Assembly: GCF_040649515.1 (NCBI RefSeq)
Contig: NZ_JBEZFP010000050.1
Span: forward strand, 1-55,010
Source of the DNA: Yinghuangia elevatio
GTDB taxonomy: Bacteria; Actinomycetota; Actinomycetes; Streptomycetales; Streptomycetaceae
Direction: 5' to 3'
Length of the DNA: 55,010 nucleotides
Position 1 is the first letter of the stretch. The number at the start of each line of letters is the position of its first letter. Under the pieces are notes generated by a model, which did no database searches, was not told the DNA's origin, and worked only from the letters and a program-made list of their open reading frames with translations. Of this stretch, positions 42,424 through 50,597 are shown piece by piece. Made by a program: the position numbers and the translations under genes.

Positions 42424-43392
42424 GTGCAGCGGTACGACGGGGGTCGCGAGCTGCGGACCGGGCTGGAGTTTGCGGTCGCGGCGCAGTTGATCTGGGGTGT
42501 GCAGCCGCTGTTCTGGCCGTTGTTGGACGGCATGACGACAGCGGAAATGCTGGCGCATCGGGTCTTGTGGTCGTGGGCCGTGGCCATGGTGGTGGTAGCC
42601 CTGCGGCCTCGAACTCGGCGGGGTGTCAGAGTACTTGCCCGGGACCGGCGCGCCGGGTGGACGTTGGCCGGCACCGGCTCGCTCATGGGGTGTGCTTGGG
42701 GGCTCTACATCTACGGCGTGGTGACCGGCCGTGTCGTGGAGACGTCGTTGTCCCTGTTCGTCGGACCGTTCGTCACCGCCGCGTTGGGGGTGGCGATCCT
42801 GCGTGAACGGCTACGCGCTTACCAGTGGTTCGCGGTCGCGGTGTCGGCGGCCGGCGTACTGGTGCTGGGATGGGGGTACGGGGGTGTCCCCTGGGTCGCA
42901 CTGCTGATCGCCGGCACGGTGGCGCTGTACGGGTTGGTCAAGAAGCGGCTCGCGGTGCCCGCCGTCGAGGGCATGGCGGTCGAGACGGTCTTCCTGACCC
43001 CGTTTGCGGTCGGCTGCCTGCTGTGGCTCGGCGCCACGGATCGGCTTGTCTTTCCCGGCACATGGGGCGTCGCCCCACTGGTGCCGCTTGCCGGGGTTGT
43101 GAGTACGCTGCCGCTCCTCTTCTTCGCCGCGGCGGTCAACCGCGTGCCTCTGTCGACGTTCGGCCTGGTCATGTACCTGAATCCGGTGATCCAGTTCGCC
43201 ATCGGGGTCTGGGTACTCGGTGAATCGGTGACGCCTTCGCGGTGGCTCGGATTCGGTCTCCTGTGGGTCGCGCTCGCAGTCTTCGCGCTGGGCGCGTTGC
43301 GCACGGCGAGGCGGGCGGTGCCGCACCAGCCGGAATCCGCGGACTCGGTCGGTGCCGGTCAGTGGTCTTCGCGGAGGGGCTGGGGGAGGTAG
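42424..43392 (+). CDS. EamA-family transporter, RarD-like
   Basis: A 322-residue membrane protein from GTG 42424, with AGGAGG four bases before it. About ten hydrophobic helices, starting FAVAAQLIWGVQPLFWPLL. RarD hallmarks include MTTAEMLAHRVLWSW, WGLYIYGVVTGRVVETSLSL (split), LREXL-type loop ILRERLRAYQ, AGTVALYGLVKK, and NRVPLSTFGLVMYLNPVIQF near residue 250. RarD belongs to the drug/metabolite transporter superfamily; its substrate is not established, although E. coli rarD is annotated as a chloramphenicol-sensitivity protein. The 3' end overlaps the end of the convergent soxR gene by 34 bases. No obvious tie to the neighbouring RHS gene. Confidence 0.88.
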   Translation: MQRYDGGRELRTGLEFAVAAQLIWGVQPLFWPLLDGMTTAEMLAHRVLWSWAVAMVVVALRPRTRRGVRVLARDRRAGWTLAGTGSLMGCAWGLYIYGVVTGRVVETSLSLFVGPFVTAALGVAILRERLRAYQWFAVAVSAAGVLVLGWGYGGVPWVALLIAGTVALYGLVKKRLAVPAVEGMAVETVFLTPFAVGCLLWLGATDRLVFPGTWGVAPLVPLAGVVSTLPLLFFAAAVNRVPLSTFGLVMYLNPVIQFAIGVWVLGESVTPSRWLGFGLLWVALAVFALGALRTARRAVPHQPESADSVGAGQWSSRRGWGR

Positions 43393-43817
43393 AGCGCTCC
43401 GGAGCCGAAGCGGGCGGCGGTGTCGTCGGGGTTGGAGATGGCGCACCGCTGGAGGGAGAGGCACCCGCAGCCGATGCAGGACTCGAGGCCGTCGCGCAGG
43501 GTGGTGAGGGCGGTGATCTCGGCGTCGAGCCGGGAGCGCCAGCCGCGCGAGATGCGGGCCCAGTCGGCCTTGGTGGGGGTGCGGGACTCGGGGAGGGTCG
43601 CGAGCGCGTCGCGGATCTCGTCGAGCGACAGGCCCACGTGGCGGGCGGCGCGGATGAAGGCGAGCCGGCGCAGGACGTGGCGCTCGTAGCGGCGCTGGCC
43701 GCCGCCGGTGCGGTGGGCGGTGAGCAGCCCCTCGCGCTCGTAGAACCGCAGCGCGGAGGCCGCGAAGCCGCTGCGTTTGGCGACCTCGGCCACGGTCAGC
43801 TGGTCGGTGTCCTTCAT
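43359..43817 (-). CDS. soxR: redox-sensing MerR-family regulator SoxR
   Basis: A 152-residue protein from ATG 43817 (MKDTDQLTVAEVAKRSG). The MerR helix-turn-helix occupies residues 5-45 (ALRFYEREGLLTAHRT), with a dimer helix to about 115. The [2Fe-2S] cluster motif CIGCGCLSLQRC (C-x2-C-x-C-x5-C) lies near residues 115-126. In Streptomyces SoxR responds to redox-active metabolites such as actinorhodin or phenazines and activates promoters with over-long spacers. A SoxR-box-like dyad inside a 19-base spacer lies right upstream in the divergent region, so the adjacent SDR/QueA-like pair is a likely target, or soxR regulates itself. Confidence 0.93.
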   Translation of the reverse strand: MKDTDQLTVAEVAKRSGFAASALRFYEREGLLTAHRTGGGQRRYERHVLRRLAFIRAARHVGLSLDEIRDALATLPESRTPTKADWARISRGWRSRLDAEITALTTLRDGLESCIGCGCLSLQRCAISNPDDTAARFGSGALYLPQPLREDH

Positions 43818-43844
43818 GGCCGCGAACCTCTTTCCGGGGAAAGC

Positions 43845-43875
43845 TTGACCTGAAGTCAACTTTAACTTGCAGCAT
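43845..43875 (+). promoter_or_regulatory. SoxR-type promoter (19-base spacer) upstream of SDR gene
   Basis: TTGACC (43845-43850), a 19-base spacer and CAGCAT (43870-43875). The spacer and its left flank hold ACCTGAAGTCAACTTTAACT (43848-43867). Its left half, ACCTGAAGT, matches the ACCTCAAGT half of the classic SoxR box at eight of nine positions. The right half is less perfect. A 19-20-base spacer is the hallmark of MerR/SoxR-activated promoters. Confidence 0.55.
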
Positions 43876-43928
43876 GGGTGACGGAAAAGGCCACTGACGA
43901 ACCATCACAGGAAATGGGGATGATCCTC

Positions 43929-44741
43929 ATGCCCGTCGCCCTCATCACCGGCGCCTCCCGCGGACTCGGCCTCTCGCTCGCGCACGGACTCGCCGAGCGC
44001 GGCTGGACCCTCGTCGTCACGGCGCGCGGCGGCGACGAGCTCGCCTGGGCCGCCGCCGACCTGCGGACCGAGACCTCGGTCGTGACCGTCACCGGCGACG
44101 TCTCCGACCCGGGGCACCGCCGCGAGCTCGCCCGTACCGTCGCCGGCCTCGGCGGCCTGGACCTGCTGGTCAACAACGCCGGGACACTCGGCGTCAGCCC
44201 CCTCCCCCCGATCGCCGAGTACCCGGCGGCCGACCTGGAGGCCGTCTTCCGCATCAACACGGTCGCCCCGCTCGCACTCGTCCAGGCCCTCCTGCCGCAG
44301 CTCGACGCCGCGAAGGGCACCGTCGTCAACATCACGTCGGACGCGTCGGTCGAGGCGTACCCGGGGTGGGGCGGGTACGGCGCCTCCAAGGCCGCGCTCG
44401 ACCACATCACCGGGACACTGGCCGCCGAGAACCCCGGCATCCGGTTCTACGCCGTCGACCCCGGCGACATGCGCACGGTGATGCACCAGGACGCGTTCCC
44501 GGGCGAGGACATCTCGGACCGTCCGGAGCCGGGCACGGTCGTGCCGGCGCTGCTCGGCCTGCTCGACCGGCGCCCGGAAAGCGGCCGCCACCGCGCGTCC
44601 GACTTCACCGAGTCCGGCATCACCGAGCCGGGCATCACGGAGTCCGACATCACCAAGTCCGACCTCCGCGTGTCCGCCGACTCGACTTCCGACTCCCCTG
44701 CCGTTCCCGTCCCGACGTCCGTCGAGGAGCTGTCGCAATGA
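43929..44741 (+). CDS. short-chain dehydrogenase/reductase, probable SoxR target
   Basis: About 270 residues. ATG 43929 is chosen because GGGGAT lies about eight bases upstream; GTG 43878 and ATG 43917 are alternatives, but 43878 would precede the predicted transcript start. Cofactor site VALITGASRGLGLSLAHGLA, NNAG near residue 88, ITSDAS (catalytic Ser) and YGASK (Tyr/Lys). The C-terminus is unusual: a degenerate five-residue repeat (TESGITEPGITESDITKSD) adds about 40 low-complexity residues. The stop overlaps the next start (ATGA), so it is translationally coupled to the QueA-like gene. Expected role: NAD(P)H-dependent carbonyl or quinone reduction; the redox-sensing regulator next door supports this, by inference. 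Confidence 0.88.
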   Translation: MPVALITGASRGLGLSLAHGLAERGWTLVVTARGGDELAWAAADLRTETSVVTVTGDVSDPGHRRELARTVAGLGGLDLLVNNAGTLGVSPLPPIAEYPAADLEAVFRINTVAPLALVQALLPQLDAAKGTVVNITSDASVEAYPGWGGYGASKAALDHITGTLAAENPGIRFYAVDPGDMRTVMHQDAFPGEDISDRPEPGTVVPALLGLLDRRPESGRHRASDFTESGITEPGITESDITKSDLRVSADSTSDSPAVPVPTSVEELSQ

Positions 44742-45841
44742 GCGTGATCGATTTGGCCACCGCCCGCACCCGGTTCACCCTTCCCGACGAACTCCACGCC
44801 TCCGAGCCGCCCGAGGCGCGCGGACTGTCCCGCGACGAGGTGCGCCTGCTGATCACCGACGGCCGGGCCGGCCGCACCGACGGCACTGGTCCCGCACCCG
44901 GAGCCGGCGGAGGCGAGGTGCGGCACGCGCGCTTTCGCGACCTCGGCGGCCACCTGCGCGCCGGCGACCTCCTGGTCGTCAACACATCCGCCACCCTTCC
45001 GGCCGCGGTCGACGCGCAACGCTCCGACGGACGCGGTGTGATCGTGCACTTCTCCACCGAACTGGACGACGGGCGCTGGCTCGCGGAGATGCGCCCGCCG
45101 GAGAACGGCGGCGGACCGGTCCCCGACGGCCGGGCGGGCGAAGTCGTCGCGCTGCCCGCGGGGGTGGAGATGACGGTCGAGGAGGCGTACCCGGATCCGA
45201 GCCTGACCGGCGGCAGCCGCCTTTGGAAGGTACGGGTCGGCGCGGCCGTCCCGGCGTACCTCAACGAGCACGGACGCCCCATCACCTACGGCTACCTGCG
45301 CGGGCGCTGGCCCCTTTCGCACTACCAGACTGTCTTCGCCCGCGAACCGGGCAGCGCCGAAATGCCCAGCGCGGCCCGGCCGTTCACCAACGACCTGGTG
45401 CTGGACCTGATCGCGCGCGGTGTCGTGGTGGCGCCGGTCACCCTGCACACCGGCATCTCGTCGCTGGAGGCGGGCGAACCGCCGCTGCCCGAGCGGTACC
45501 GCGTCCCCGAGCAGACCGCGCGACTCGTCGAGTTGACCAAGCGCAACGGCGGAAGGGTGATAGCGGTCGGTACGACGGCGACCCGTGCGCTGGAGAGTGC
45601 GGCACTTCCGGACGGCACCGTGCTGCCGAGCGAGGGGTGGACGGAACTCGTGCTGGGTCCGGACCGGCCGGCGTACGCGGTCGACGGCCTGATCAGCGGC
45701 CTGCACGCCCCCGACGCCTCCCACCTGCTGCTCCTGGAGGCCGTCGCGGGCCCCGACGTCGTCGGCCGCGCGTACGAGGCCGCGCTCGAGAAGCGCTACC
45801 TGTGGCACGAGTTCGGCGATTCGAGCCTGCTGCTCCGGTAG
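44738..45841 (+). CDS. QueA-like protein (tRNA ribosyltransferase-isomerase family)
   Basis: A 367-residue protein from ATG 44738. QueA landmarks: LRAGDLLVVNTSATLPAAV near residue 75-90, ITYGYLRGRWPLSHYQTVFA (split; substrate region), SAEMPSAARPFTNDLVLDL near 210, VAPVTLHTGISSLE, VIAVGTTATRALESAA and LISGLHAPDASHLLLLEAV. QueA transfers a ribosyl group from S-adenosylmethionine to preQ1 in tRNA. No other queuosine gene (queC, D, E, F, G, tgt) is in the window, and the protein is coupled to an SDR under a probable SoxR promoter. It may be a repurposed QueA paralogue. The motif set appears complete, so some SAM-ribosyl chemistry is likely. Confidence 0.85.
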   Translation: MSVIDLATARTRFTLPDELHASEPPEARGLSRDEVRLLITDGRAGRTDGTGPAPGAGGGEVRHARFRDLGGHLRAGDLLVVNTSATLPAAVDAQRSDGRGVIVHFSTELDDGRWLAEMRPPENGGGPVPDGRAGEVVALPAGVEMTVEEAYPDPSLTGGSRLWKVRVGAAVPAYLNEHGRPITYGYLRGRWPLSHYQTVFAREPGSAEMPSAARPFTNDLVLDLIARGVVVAPVTLHTGISSLEAGEPPLPERYRVPEQTARLVELTKRNGGRVIAVGTTATRALESAALPDGTVLPSEGWTELVLGPDRPAYAVDGLISGLHAPDASHLLLLEAVAGPDVVGRAYEAALEKRYLWHEFGDSSLLLR

Positions 45842-46137
45842 GCCCGCCACTCTCCCTGTCGGACTCCGCCTGTCCTCTCTGACGCCTGGCGCCTGCCGCC
45901 CGCCGCCTGCGAGGGCGACATCGCCCACACCTTCGTGAACGAGGCCGCCGGAACACCCCGGTGAATCCTGCGGCTCAACACCCAGGGCGGCGTTGCCCCA
46001 GCCAGCCACCTGCGACCCGGCCACCCAGCCGACCGTCCACCCGTACAAGGCCGACTACGTGTTCATCGGCTGGCAGTCGGCCCCACAGCGTTCGGGAGCA
46101 GAACACAGCACAGCACGACGCACCACGCCCGCGGACG

Positions 46138-46179
46138 CTCCACCGCGCGGACCCAGACGAGGGGGTCCGCGCGGTGGAG
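46138..46179. terminator. perfect 17-bp bidirectional terminator
   Basis: CTCCACCGCGCGGACCC (46138-46154) pairs fully with GGGTCCGCGCGGTGGAG (46163-46179) around an eight-base loop, followed on the plus strand by TTCCCCCTTTT. It ends the leftward GNAT transcript (stop 46190) and any read-through from the QueA-like gene. The rest of the gap 45842-46137 shows no supported gene. Confidence 0.85.
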
Positions 46180-46189
46180 TTCCCCCTTT

Positions 46190-46729
46190 TCACGGGTTCG
46201 CCCTCGGTACGGCCGGAGGGTCACGCAGGTCGCGAAGCTCTCGTACGTCCCGCAGTTCGCGGACGAACCGCAGGCTGGGACGGCCGTCGACCTCCTCCTC
46301 GCCGACCGCCTCGAACCCGGCGCGGGCGAGCACGGCCAGCGACGCGGGGTTGTCGAGTGTGGTGACGGCACGCAGCGACAAGAGGCCGTAAGCGGCGCCG
46401 GCCCGCACGCAGACCGTGCGGACCGCGGCCGTGGCCACCCCGCGTCCGGTCGCGCGCTCGGCCACGCGGTAGCGCAACTCCGCTGTCCCGTCGGCCACAT
46501 CGACGAGTTCAACGCGACCGACGACCTGGCCGTCCGCGGCGACGAGCACATGGAAGTAGTGCGTGCCGGCGTCCTGTTCGGCGAGCTGGACGCCGAGGCG
46601 TACGTCGAACTCGTTGAAGTACGCGTCGCCGCGATCCGGGACCGAGGCGGCGAAGTACGCCCGGTTCGCCAGCTCGAATGCCCTTACCGCCGGGCCGTGT
46701 TCCGCTCGCATCAGCTGGATCCGAGTCAT
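46190..46729 (-). CDS. GNAT-family N-acetyltransferase
   Basis: A 179-residue protein from ATG 46729 (GTG 46735 is also possible; neither has a strong ribosome binding site). The fold is that of the RimJ/RimL branch: AFELANRAYFAASVPDR near residue 18-34, VGRVELVDV, AELRYRVAERATGRGVATAA (split) with the acetyl-CoA loop RATGRGVATAAV, and LRAVTTLDNPASLAVLARAGF near 125-145. It transfers acetyl from acetyl-CoA to an amino group of a protein N-terminus or small molecule; the target is unknown. The tail carries a degenerate RELRD repeat (RELRDVRELRDLRD). Monocistronic, with a terminator directly after the stop. Confidence 0.88.
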   Translation of the reverse strand: MTRIQLMRAEHGPAVRAFELANRAYFAASVPDRGDAYFNEFDVRLGVQLAEQDAGTHYFHVLVAADGQVVGRVELVDVADGTAELRYRVAERATGRGVATAAVRTVCVRAGAAYGLLSLRAVTTLDNPASLAVLARAGFEAVGEEEVDGRPSLRFVRELRDVRELRDLRDPPAVPRANP

Positions 46730-46811
46730 GTCCACGACTCTAGGACGTCAGTCGCCAGGCCGCGGGTCCTTCGCCCTGGGGCCGCCACCGAGCGGACACC
46801 CCGAACCGGCC

Positions 46812-46846
46812 TACGCTGCATATTCGACCCACCTTGGAGGCGGACC
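46812..46846 (+). promoter_or_regulatory. TACGCT promoter/5'UTR shared with the lipoprotein paralogue
   Basis: TACGCTGC (46812-46819) ... GGAGGCGGA (46836-46844) before TTG 46847. The same order, with the same spacing (+/- 1 base), precedes the lipoprotein gene (TACGCTGC 50564-50571, GGAGGCGGA 50587-50595, ATG 50598). Conserved -10-like element and ribosome binding site support both starts and a recent common origin. Confidence 0.6.
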
Positions 46847-47704
46847 TTGAGCGAGGAGCACGCAGAAGCACCCGCCGGTGCCGACACGGACCGGGCGTAC
46901 CGGACCTACCGGATGAAGACCGTGACGGAGTATGACGGCAATGTCGCCTTCGTCGCGGAGAGCCAGGTGCGTACCCGGGACATGGCCCAGCGCGTGCGGA
47001 CGACGACCTGTCGGGGTGCCTACGCCGCGCTGGGTGGAGACCATGAGACACCGGAGGAAACGACCGAGACCCTGATCCTGGGGAACACCGTGTACAGCAG
47101 GGCGGATCCGGCATCGGTGTTGTTCAACGGCGAGAGGCCGTGGTGGAGGTGCACGGTCGAGTCGCCGCTGCCCTCTCCCCCGCAGGGCACCGCGGCCGCC
47201 GGTACACCCTGGGACGACGGGCCTATGGCGGGCCTGCGTCCGCTGATCGATTCGGGAGAAGTCGGCGTCGTGGGACGGGAAGTCGTCGACGGCGTACAGA
47301 CCGTCCACTACGCCGGAACCCTCTCCATGCAGGTCATGCTGGAGAAGAACCCGGCGATGACCGACGAGGCGCGTGAAGAGGTCCTTCGCTCCTGGATGGT
47401 GCTGGGTGAGGATCCGGTGGCGATCGACGTGTGGATCGGGCCGGACGATCTGCCCGTCAAACAGGTCTCCGTCAACCTGCTGCGGACGCCCGGCCCGGCC
47501 AAGTCGGTCAGGGCGGCCCAGCCGGTGGTGGTCAGCACCACGTCGTACTACTCCGGCTGGGGCGAACCCGTGGACCTCACGCCGCCGCCCGCGAACGAAG
47601 TCAGGGATCCCGGGGAGGCTTTGCCGCCTCCCCTGGATCCCAAGGTGTCGGCCGAACCTCCGGCCCCGGTGTCTCTGCCGGACCCTCCGGACGACGCGCC
47701 TTAG
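46847..47704 (+). CDS. lipoprotein-family paralogue lacking signal peptide
   Basis: A 285-residue protein from TTG 46847 (GGAGG six bases upstream). It aligns along nearly its whole length with the lipoprotein at 50598-51638: KTVTEYDGNVAFVAESQVRT, TLILGNTVYS, LIDSGEVGVVGREVVDGVQT, VHYAGTLSM, AIDVWIGPDDLPVKQVSV and DLTPPPANEV recur with minor changes. The family resembles LppX/LprG-type lipid-binding actinobacterial lipoproteins. This copy begins only a few residues before the conserved domain: no hydrophobic signal, no lipobox. It may be a cytoplasmic variant or a decaying duplicate. Its last codons overlap the ybdD stop by four bases (convergent). Confidence 0.75.
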   Translation: MSEEHAEAPAGADTDRAYRTYRMKTVTEYDGNVAFVAESQVRTRDMAQRVRTTTCRGAYAALGGDHETPEETTETLILGNTVYSRADPASVLFNGERPWWRCTVESPLPSPPQGTAAAGTPWDDGPMAGLRPLIDSGEVGVVGREVVDGVQTVHYAGTLSMQVMLEKNPAMTDEAREEVLRSWMVLGEDPVAIDVWIGPDDLPVKQVSVNLLRTPGPAKSVRAAQPVVVSTTSYYSGWGEPVDLTPPPANEVRDPGEALPPPLDPKVSAEPPAPVSLPDPPDDAP

Positions 47705-47931
47705 CAGCAGCGGCAGATGGGGGTCTCCTCTCGCCTCCGCCGGCGCCACGCCTCGTACTCGCGGCGCGTGGGCGAGGGCCGGTCGGGATTCTCGCGGCGG
47801 TGTCGTTCGCAGTGCCGCTCGTAGGCGGCGTCGCCGGAGACCTCGCGCAGGTACCAGCGCACGGCGGCCAGCAGGCGGCGCGGATGCAGGCCGCCGCCCG
47901 CGGCTTCGCGGTCGGGCCCGGGGGCCGTCAC
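47701..47931 (-). CDS. YbdD/YjiX-family small protein, CstA partner
   Basis: A 76-residue protein from GTG 47931, whose start overlaps the cstA stop (GTGA). Landmarks VRWYLREVSGDAAYERHCER and a basic tail ending CRCC fit the YbdD/YjiX (DUF466) family. These short proteins are encoded right after the peptide/pyruvate transporter CstA or BtsT in many bacteria and are needed for its transport activity in E. coli. The upstream frameshift in cstA leaves this reading frame intact, because coupling occurs in the restored frame. Confidence 0.85.
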   Translation of the reverse strand: MTAPGPDREAAGGGLHPRRLLAAVRWYLREVSGDAAYERHCERHRRENPDRPSPTRREYEAWRRRRREETPICRCC

Positions 47932-50071
47932 GCCCGGTCCGTCTCGGACGCGGCGACGGTCGCGGGCTTTCGGGCGCCGGGCAGCGACACGTGGAGCTGC
48001 GATTCGACGTACGGGGTCTCCGTCGTGGGCAGCGAGCCCGCGCGGATCGCCCGGACGCAGATCACCGCCGCATTGACGATCACGACCGCGACCAGGACGA
48101 GGAACACGGCGATCAGCACGCCGTCGACCGTGCTGTTGAGCACGACCGTGTGCATCTCGTCCATGTTCTTGGCCGGGCCGAGCACCTTGCCGTCGCCGAT
48201 GGCGTCGGCATAGCGCTCGCGTTGGGCGAAGAACCCCACGCGCGGGTCGTCGGAGAAGATCTTCTGCCACCCCGCGGTGTAGGTGACCGCGACGTCCCAG
48301 ACCAGCGGCACCCGGTGACCCACGCCCAGCGCAGCTTGCCGCGCTTGATCAGGATGGTGGTGGCCACGGTGAGCGCGATGGCGGCGAGGAGCTGATTGGC
48401 GATGCCGAACAGCGGGAACAGCTGGTTGATTCCGCCGAGCGGGTCGGTCGCGCCGGCATAGAGGAAGTAGCCCCAGCCCAGCACGACGAGCCCGCTGGCG
48501 ATCCAGATACCGGGCTTCCAGTTGACCCGGCCCATCGGCTTCCAGATGTTGCCGAGCATGTCCTGCAGCATGAAGCGGCCCACGCGCGTGCCGGCGTCGA
48601 CCGTGGTGAGGATGAACAGCGCCTCGAACATGATCGCGAAGTGGTACCAGAACGCGCGCAGGCTGTCGCCGCCGAAGACCTCGGAGAAGATGTCCGACAT
48701 CCCGACCGCGAGCGTGGGCGCCCCACCGGTACGCGCGATCAGGCTCGACTCCTCCACCGCCTGCGCTGCGGACCGCAGTTGCTCGGGCGTGATGGTGAAG
48801 CCGAGGTTCGCAACCGCCTGCGAGGCACTCTCCGCCGTCGAACCCAGCACGCCCGCGGGCGCGTTCATCGCGTAGTAGAGACCCGGGTCGATGACGCAGG
48901 CGGCGACCAGCGCCATCACCGCCACGAACGACTCCATCAGCATGGCGCCGTAGCCGATGGCCCGGACCTGCGACTCCTTCTCGATCAGCTTCGGCGTGGT
49001 GCCGGACGCGACCAGGGCGTGGAACCCGGACAGCGCGCCGCACGCGATGGTGATGAACAGGAACGGGAACAACGCGCCCGCGAACACCGGCCCTTCGCCC
49101 GAGCCCGCGAACTTGCTTACCGCGTCCGCCTGCAGCGTCGGCGCGGAGGCCAGCACCCCCACCGCGAGCAGCACGATGGTGCCCACCTTCATGAAGGTGG
49201 ACAGATAGTCGCGTGGCGCGAGCAGCAGCCACACCGGCAGCACGGAGGCCACGAACCCGTAGGCGACGAGGCAGAACACCAGGGTCTTCGGGCTCCAGGT
49301 GAACGCGTCCGCGAGCCCGGAGTTTTCCACCCATCCGCCGGCCACGATCGCGAGCAGCAGCAGCGCGACGCCGATGACAGTGGTCTCGACGACCTGACCC
49401 GGTCGCAGGAACCGCAGGTAGACGCCCATGAACAGGGCGATCGGGATGGTCATCGCCACCGAGAAGGTGCCCCACGGGGAGTCGGCCAGCGCGTTGACCA
49501 CCACGAGGGCCAGCACCGCGAGCAGGATGACCATGATGGCGAACACCGCGAGCAGTGCCGCCGCTCCGCCGACACGCCCGATCTCGTCGCGTGCCATCTG
49601 CCCGAGGCTCTTGCCGTCCCGGCGCATCGACAGGAACAGGACCACCATGTCCTGCACCGCCCCGGCGAAGACCACCCCCACGACGATCCAGATCGTCCCG
49701 GGCAGGTACCCCATCTGCGCCGCCAGCACGGGTCCCACCAGCGGTCCGGCCCCGGCGATGGCGGCGAAGTGGTGCCCCAGCAGTACGCGTCGGTCGGTGG
49801 GCTGGAAGTCGACTCCGTCGTCCAGGCGTTCGGCCGGCGTCGCGCGCGTGTCGTCCGGTTCGAGGACGCGCCGGGCGATGAAGCGCGAGTAGAACCGGTA
49901 GGCGATCGCGTACGACGCCAGCGCCGCGACGATCAGCCAGACCGCCGACACCTCCTCCCCCCGGGCCAGGGCCAGCACGCCCCAGGCGATGGCCCCCACC
50001 ACCGACACGGCGGTCCACACCAACACGGTCCGCGGCGCCACGGCACGGCGCCGCATGCCGGTCTCGGACAT
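47928..50071 (-). pseudogene. cstA: CstA-family carbon-starvation/peptide transporter, frameshifted
   Basis: ATG 50071 follows GAGGAG five bases upstream. The first about 588 codons are a clean CstA: MARDEIGRVGGAAALLA, GCALxGFH-type IACGALSGFHALVASG, AMLMESFVAVMALVAA and NQLFPLFGIANQLLAAIAL, with many membrane helices. After KRGKLRWAWVTG (about 48311-48313) the frame changes. The expected VPLVWDVAVTYTAGWQKIFS continues in the next frame to the stop at 47928, while the original frame runs on in nonsense to 48113. One base is missing from a C-run (G-run on the coding strand). Both halves are conserved, so a sequencing error or a very recent mutation is likely. The intact protein imports peptides or pyruvate during carbon starvation, with YbdD. 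Confidence 0.85.
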
Positions 50072-50139
50072 ACAAACTCCTCGGGTTGCGGCGGCACTTC
50101 ACCGGCGCCTGGCCGGGTGGCCACCGAAGTCGGACGCGC

Positions 50140-50153
50140 GCACAGCGCTGTGC
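50140..50153. promoter_or_regulatory. 14-bp perfect palindrome upstream of cstA
   Basis: GCACAGCGCTGTGC, 69 bases upstream of the cstA ATG. It is a candidate operator for a dimeric regulator. The gap 50072-50597 between cstA and the lipoprotein gene holds no supported ORF. Confidence 0.45.
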
Positions 50154-50563
50154 CCGGGCGGTGCGACGGCAAACGCAGCGGCTACGGGTGCCGGGGCCCG
50201 GCGGGGCACATGTCAGGAAGCGGCGGCGTACGGCGCGTTGGGCGCGTACGGCAACACCGCGGCGGCGGCACGGCACGCCGATATGCAGGCTCGCACGCGC
50301 ACCTCCTCATGCCCGTCCCACACGGACCGATCCACCCGCACCGGGCAGCGGACGCGTCGCGAACCGCCGTCCCACGGAAACGGAGTCCCGGGCATCCTCC
50401 CACTGTTCGCGACGCACGAGCCGCAAGCGCCACCGTCCCGACGGGCACTCGGCGTCGCGCCCGCGACACCTCGGAGGATTCAGGACTGTCCACTTCGCGG
50501 TAGCCATGTGGCGCCAAAAGGTCAGGTCACGCGGCACCTCGGACGGTGCGAAAGGCGCATGCT

Positions 50564-50597
50564 TACGCTGCCCATCGATCACCTCGGGAGGCGGATC
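50564..50597 (+). promoter_or_regulatory. TACGCT promoter/5'UTR of lipoprotein gene
   Basis: TACGCT (50564-50569) in the position of a -10 box and GGGAGGCGGA before ATG 50598. It is nearly identical in order and spacing to the region before TTG 46847. No clear -35 is seen at 17 bases. Confidence 0.55.

Noticed and set aside
49989..50597. Upstream extension of the lipoprotein frame
   Set aside because: ATG 50598 has a ribosome binding site and starts a perfect lipoprotein signal peptide; the upstream part overlaps the cstA control region and has no protein-like composition.
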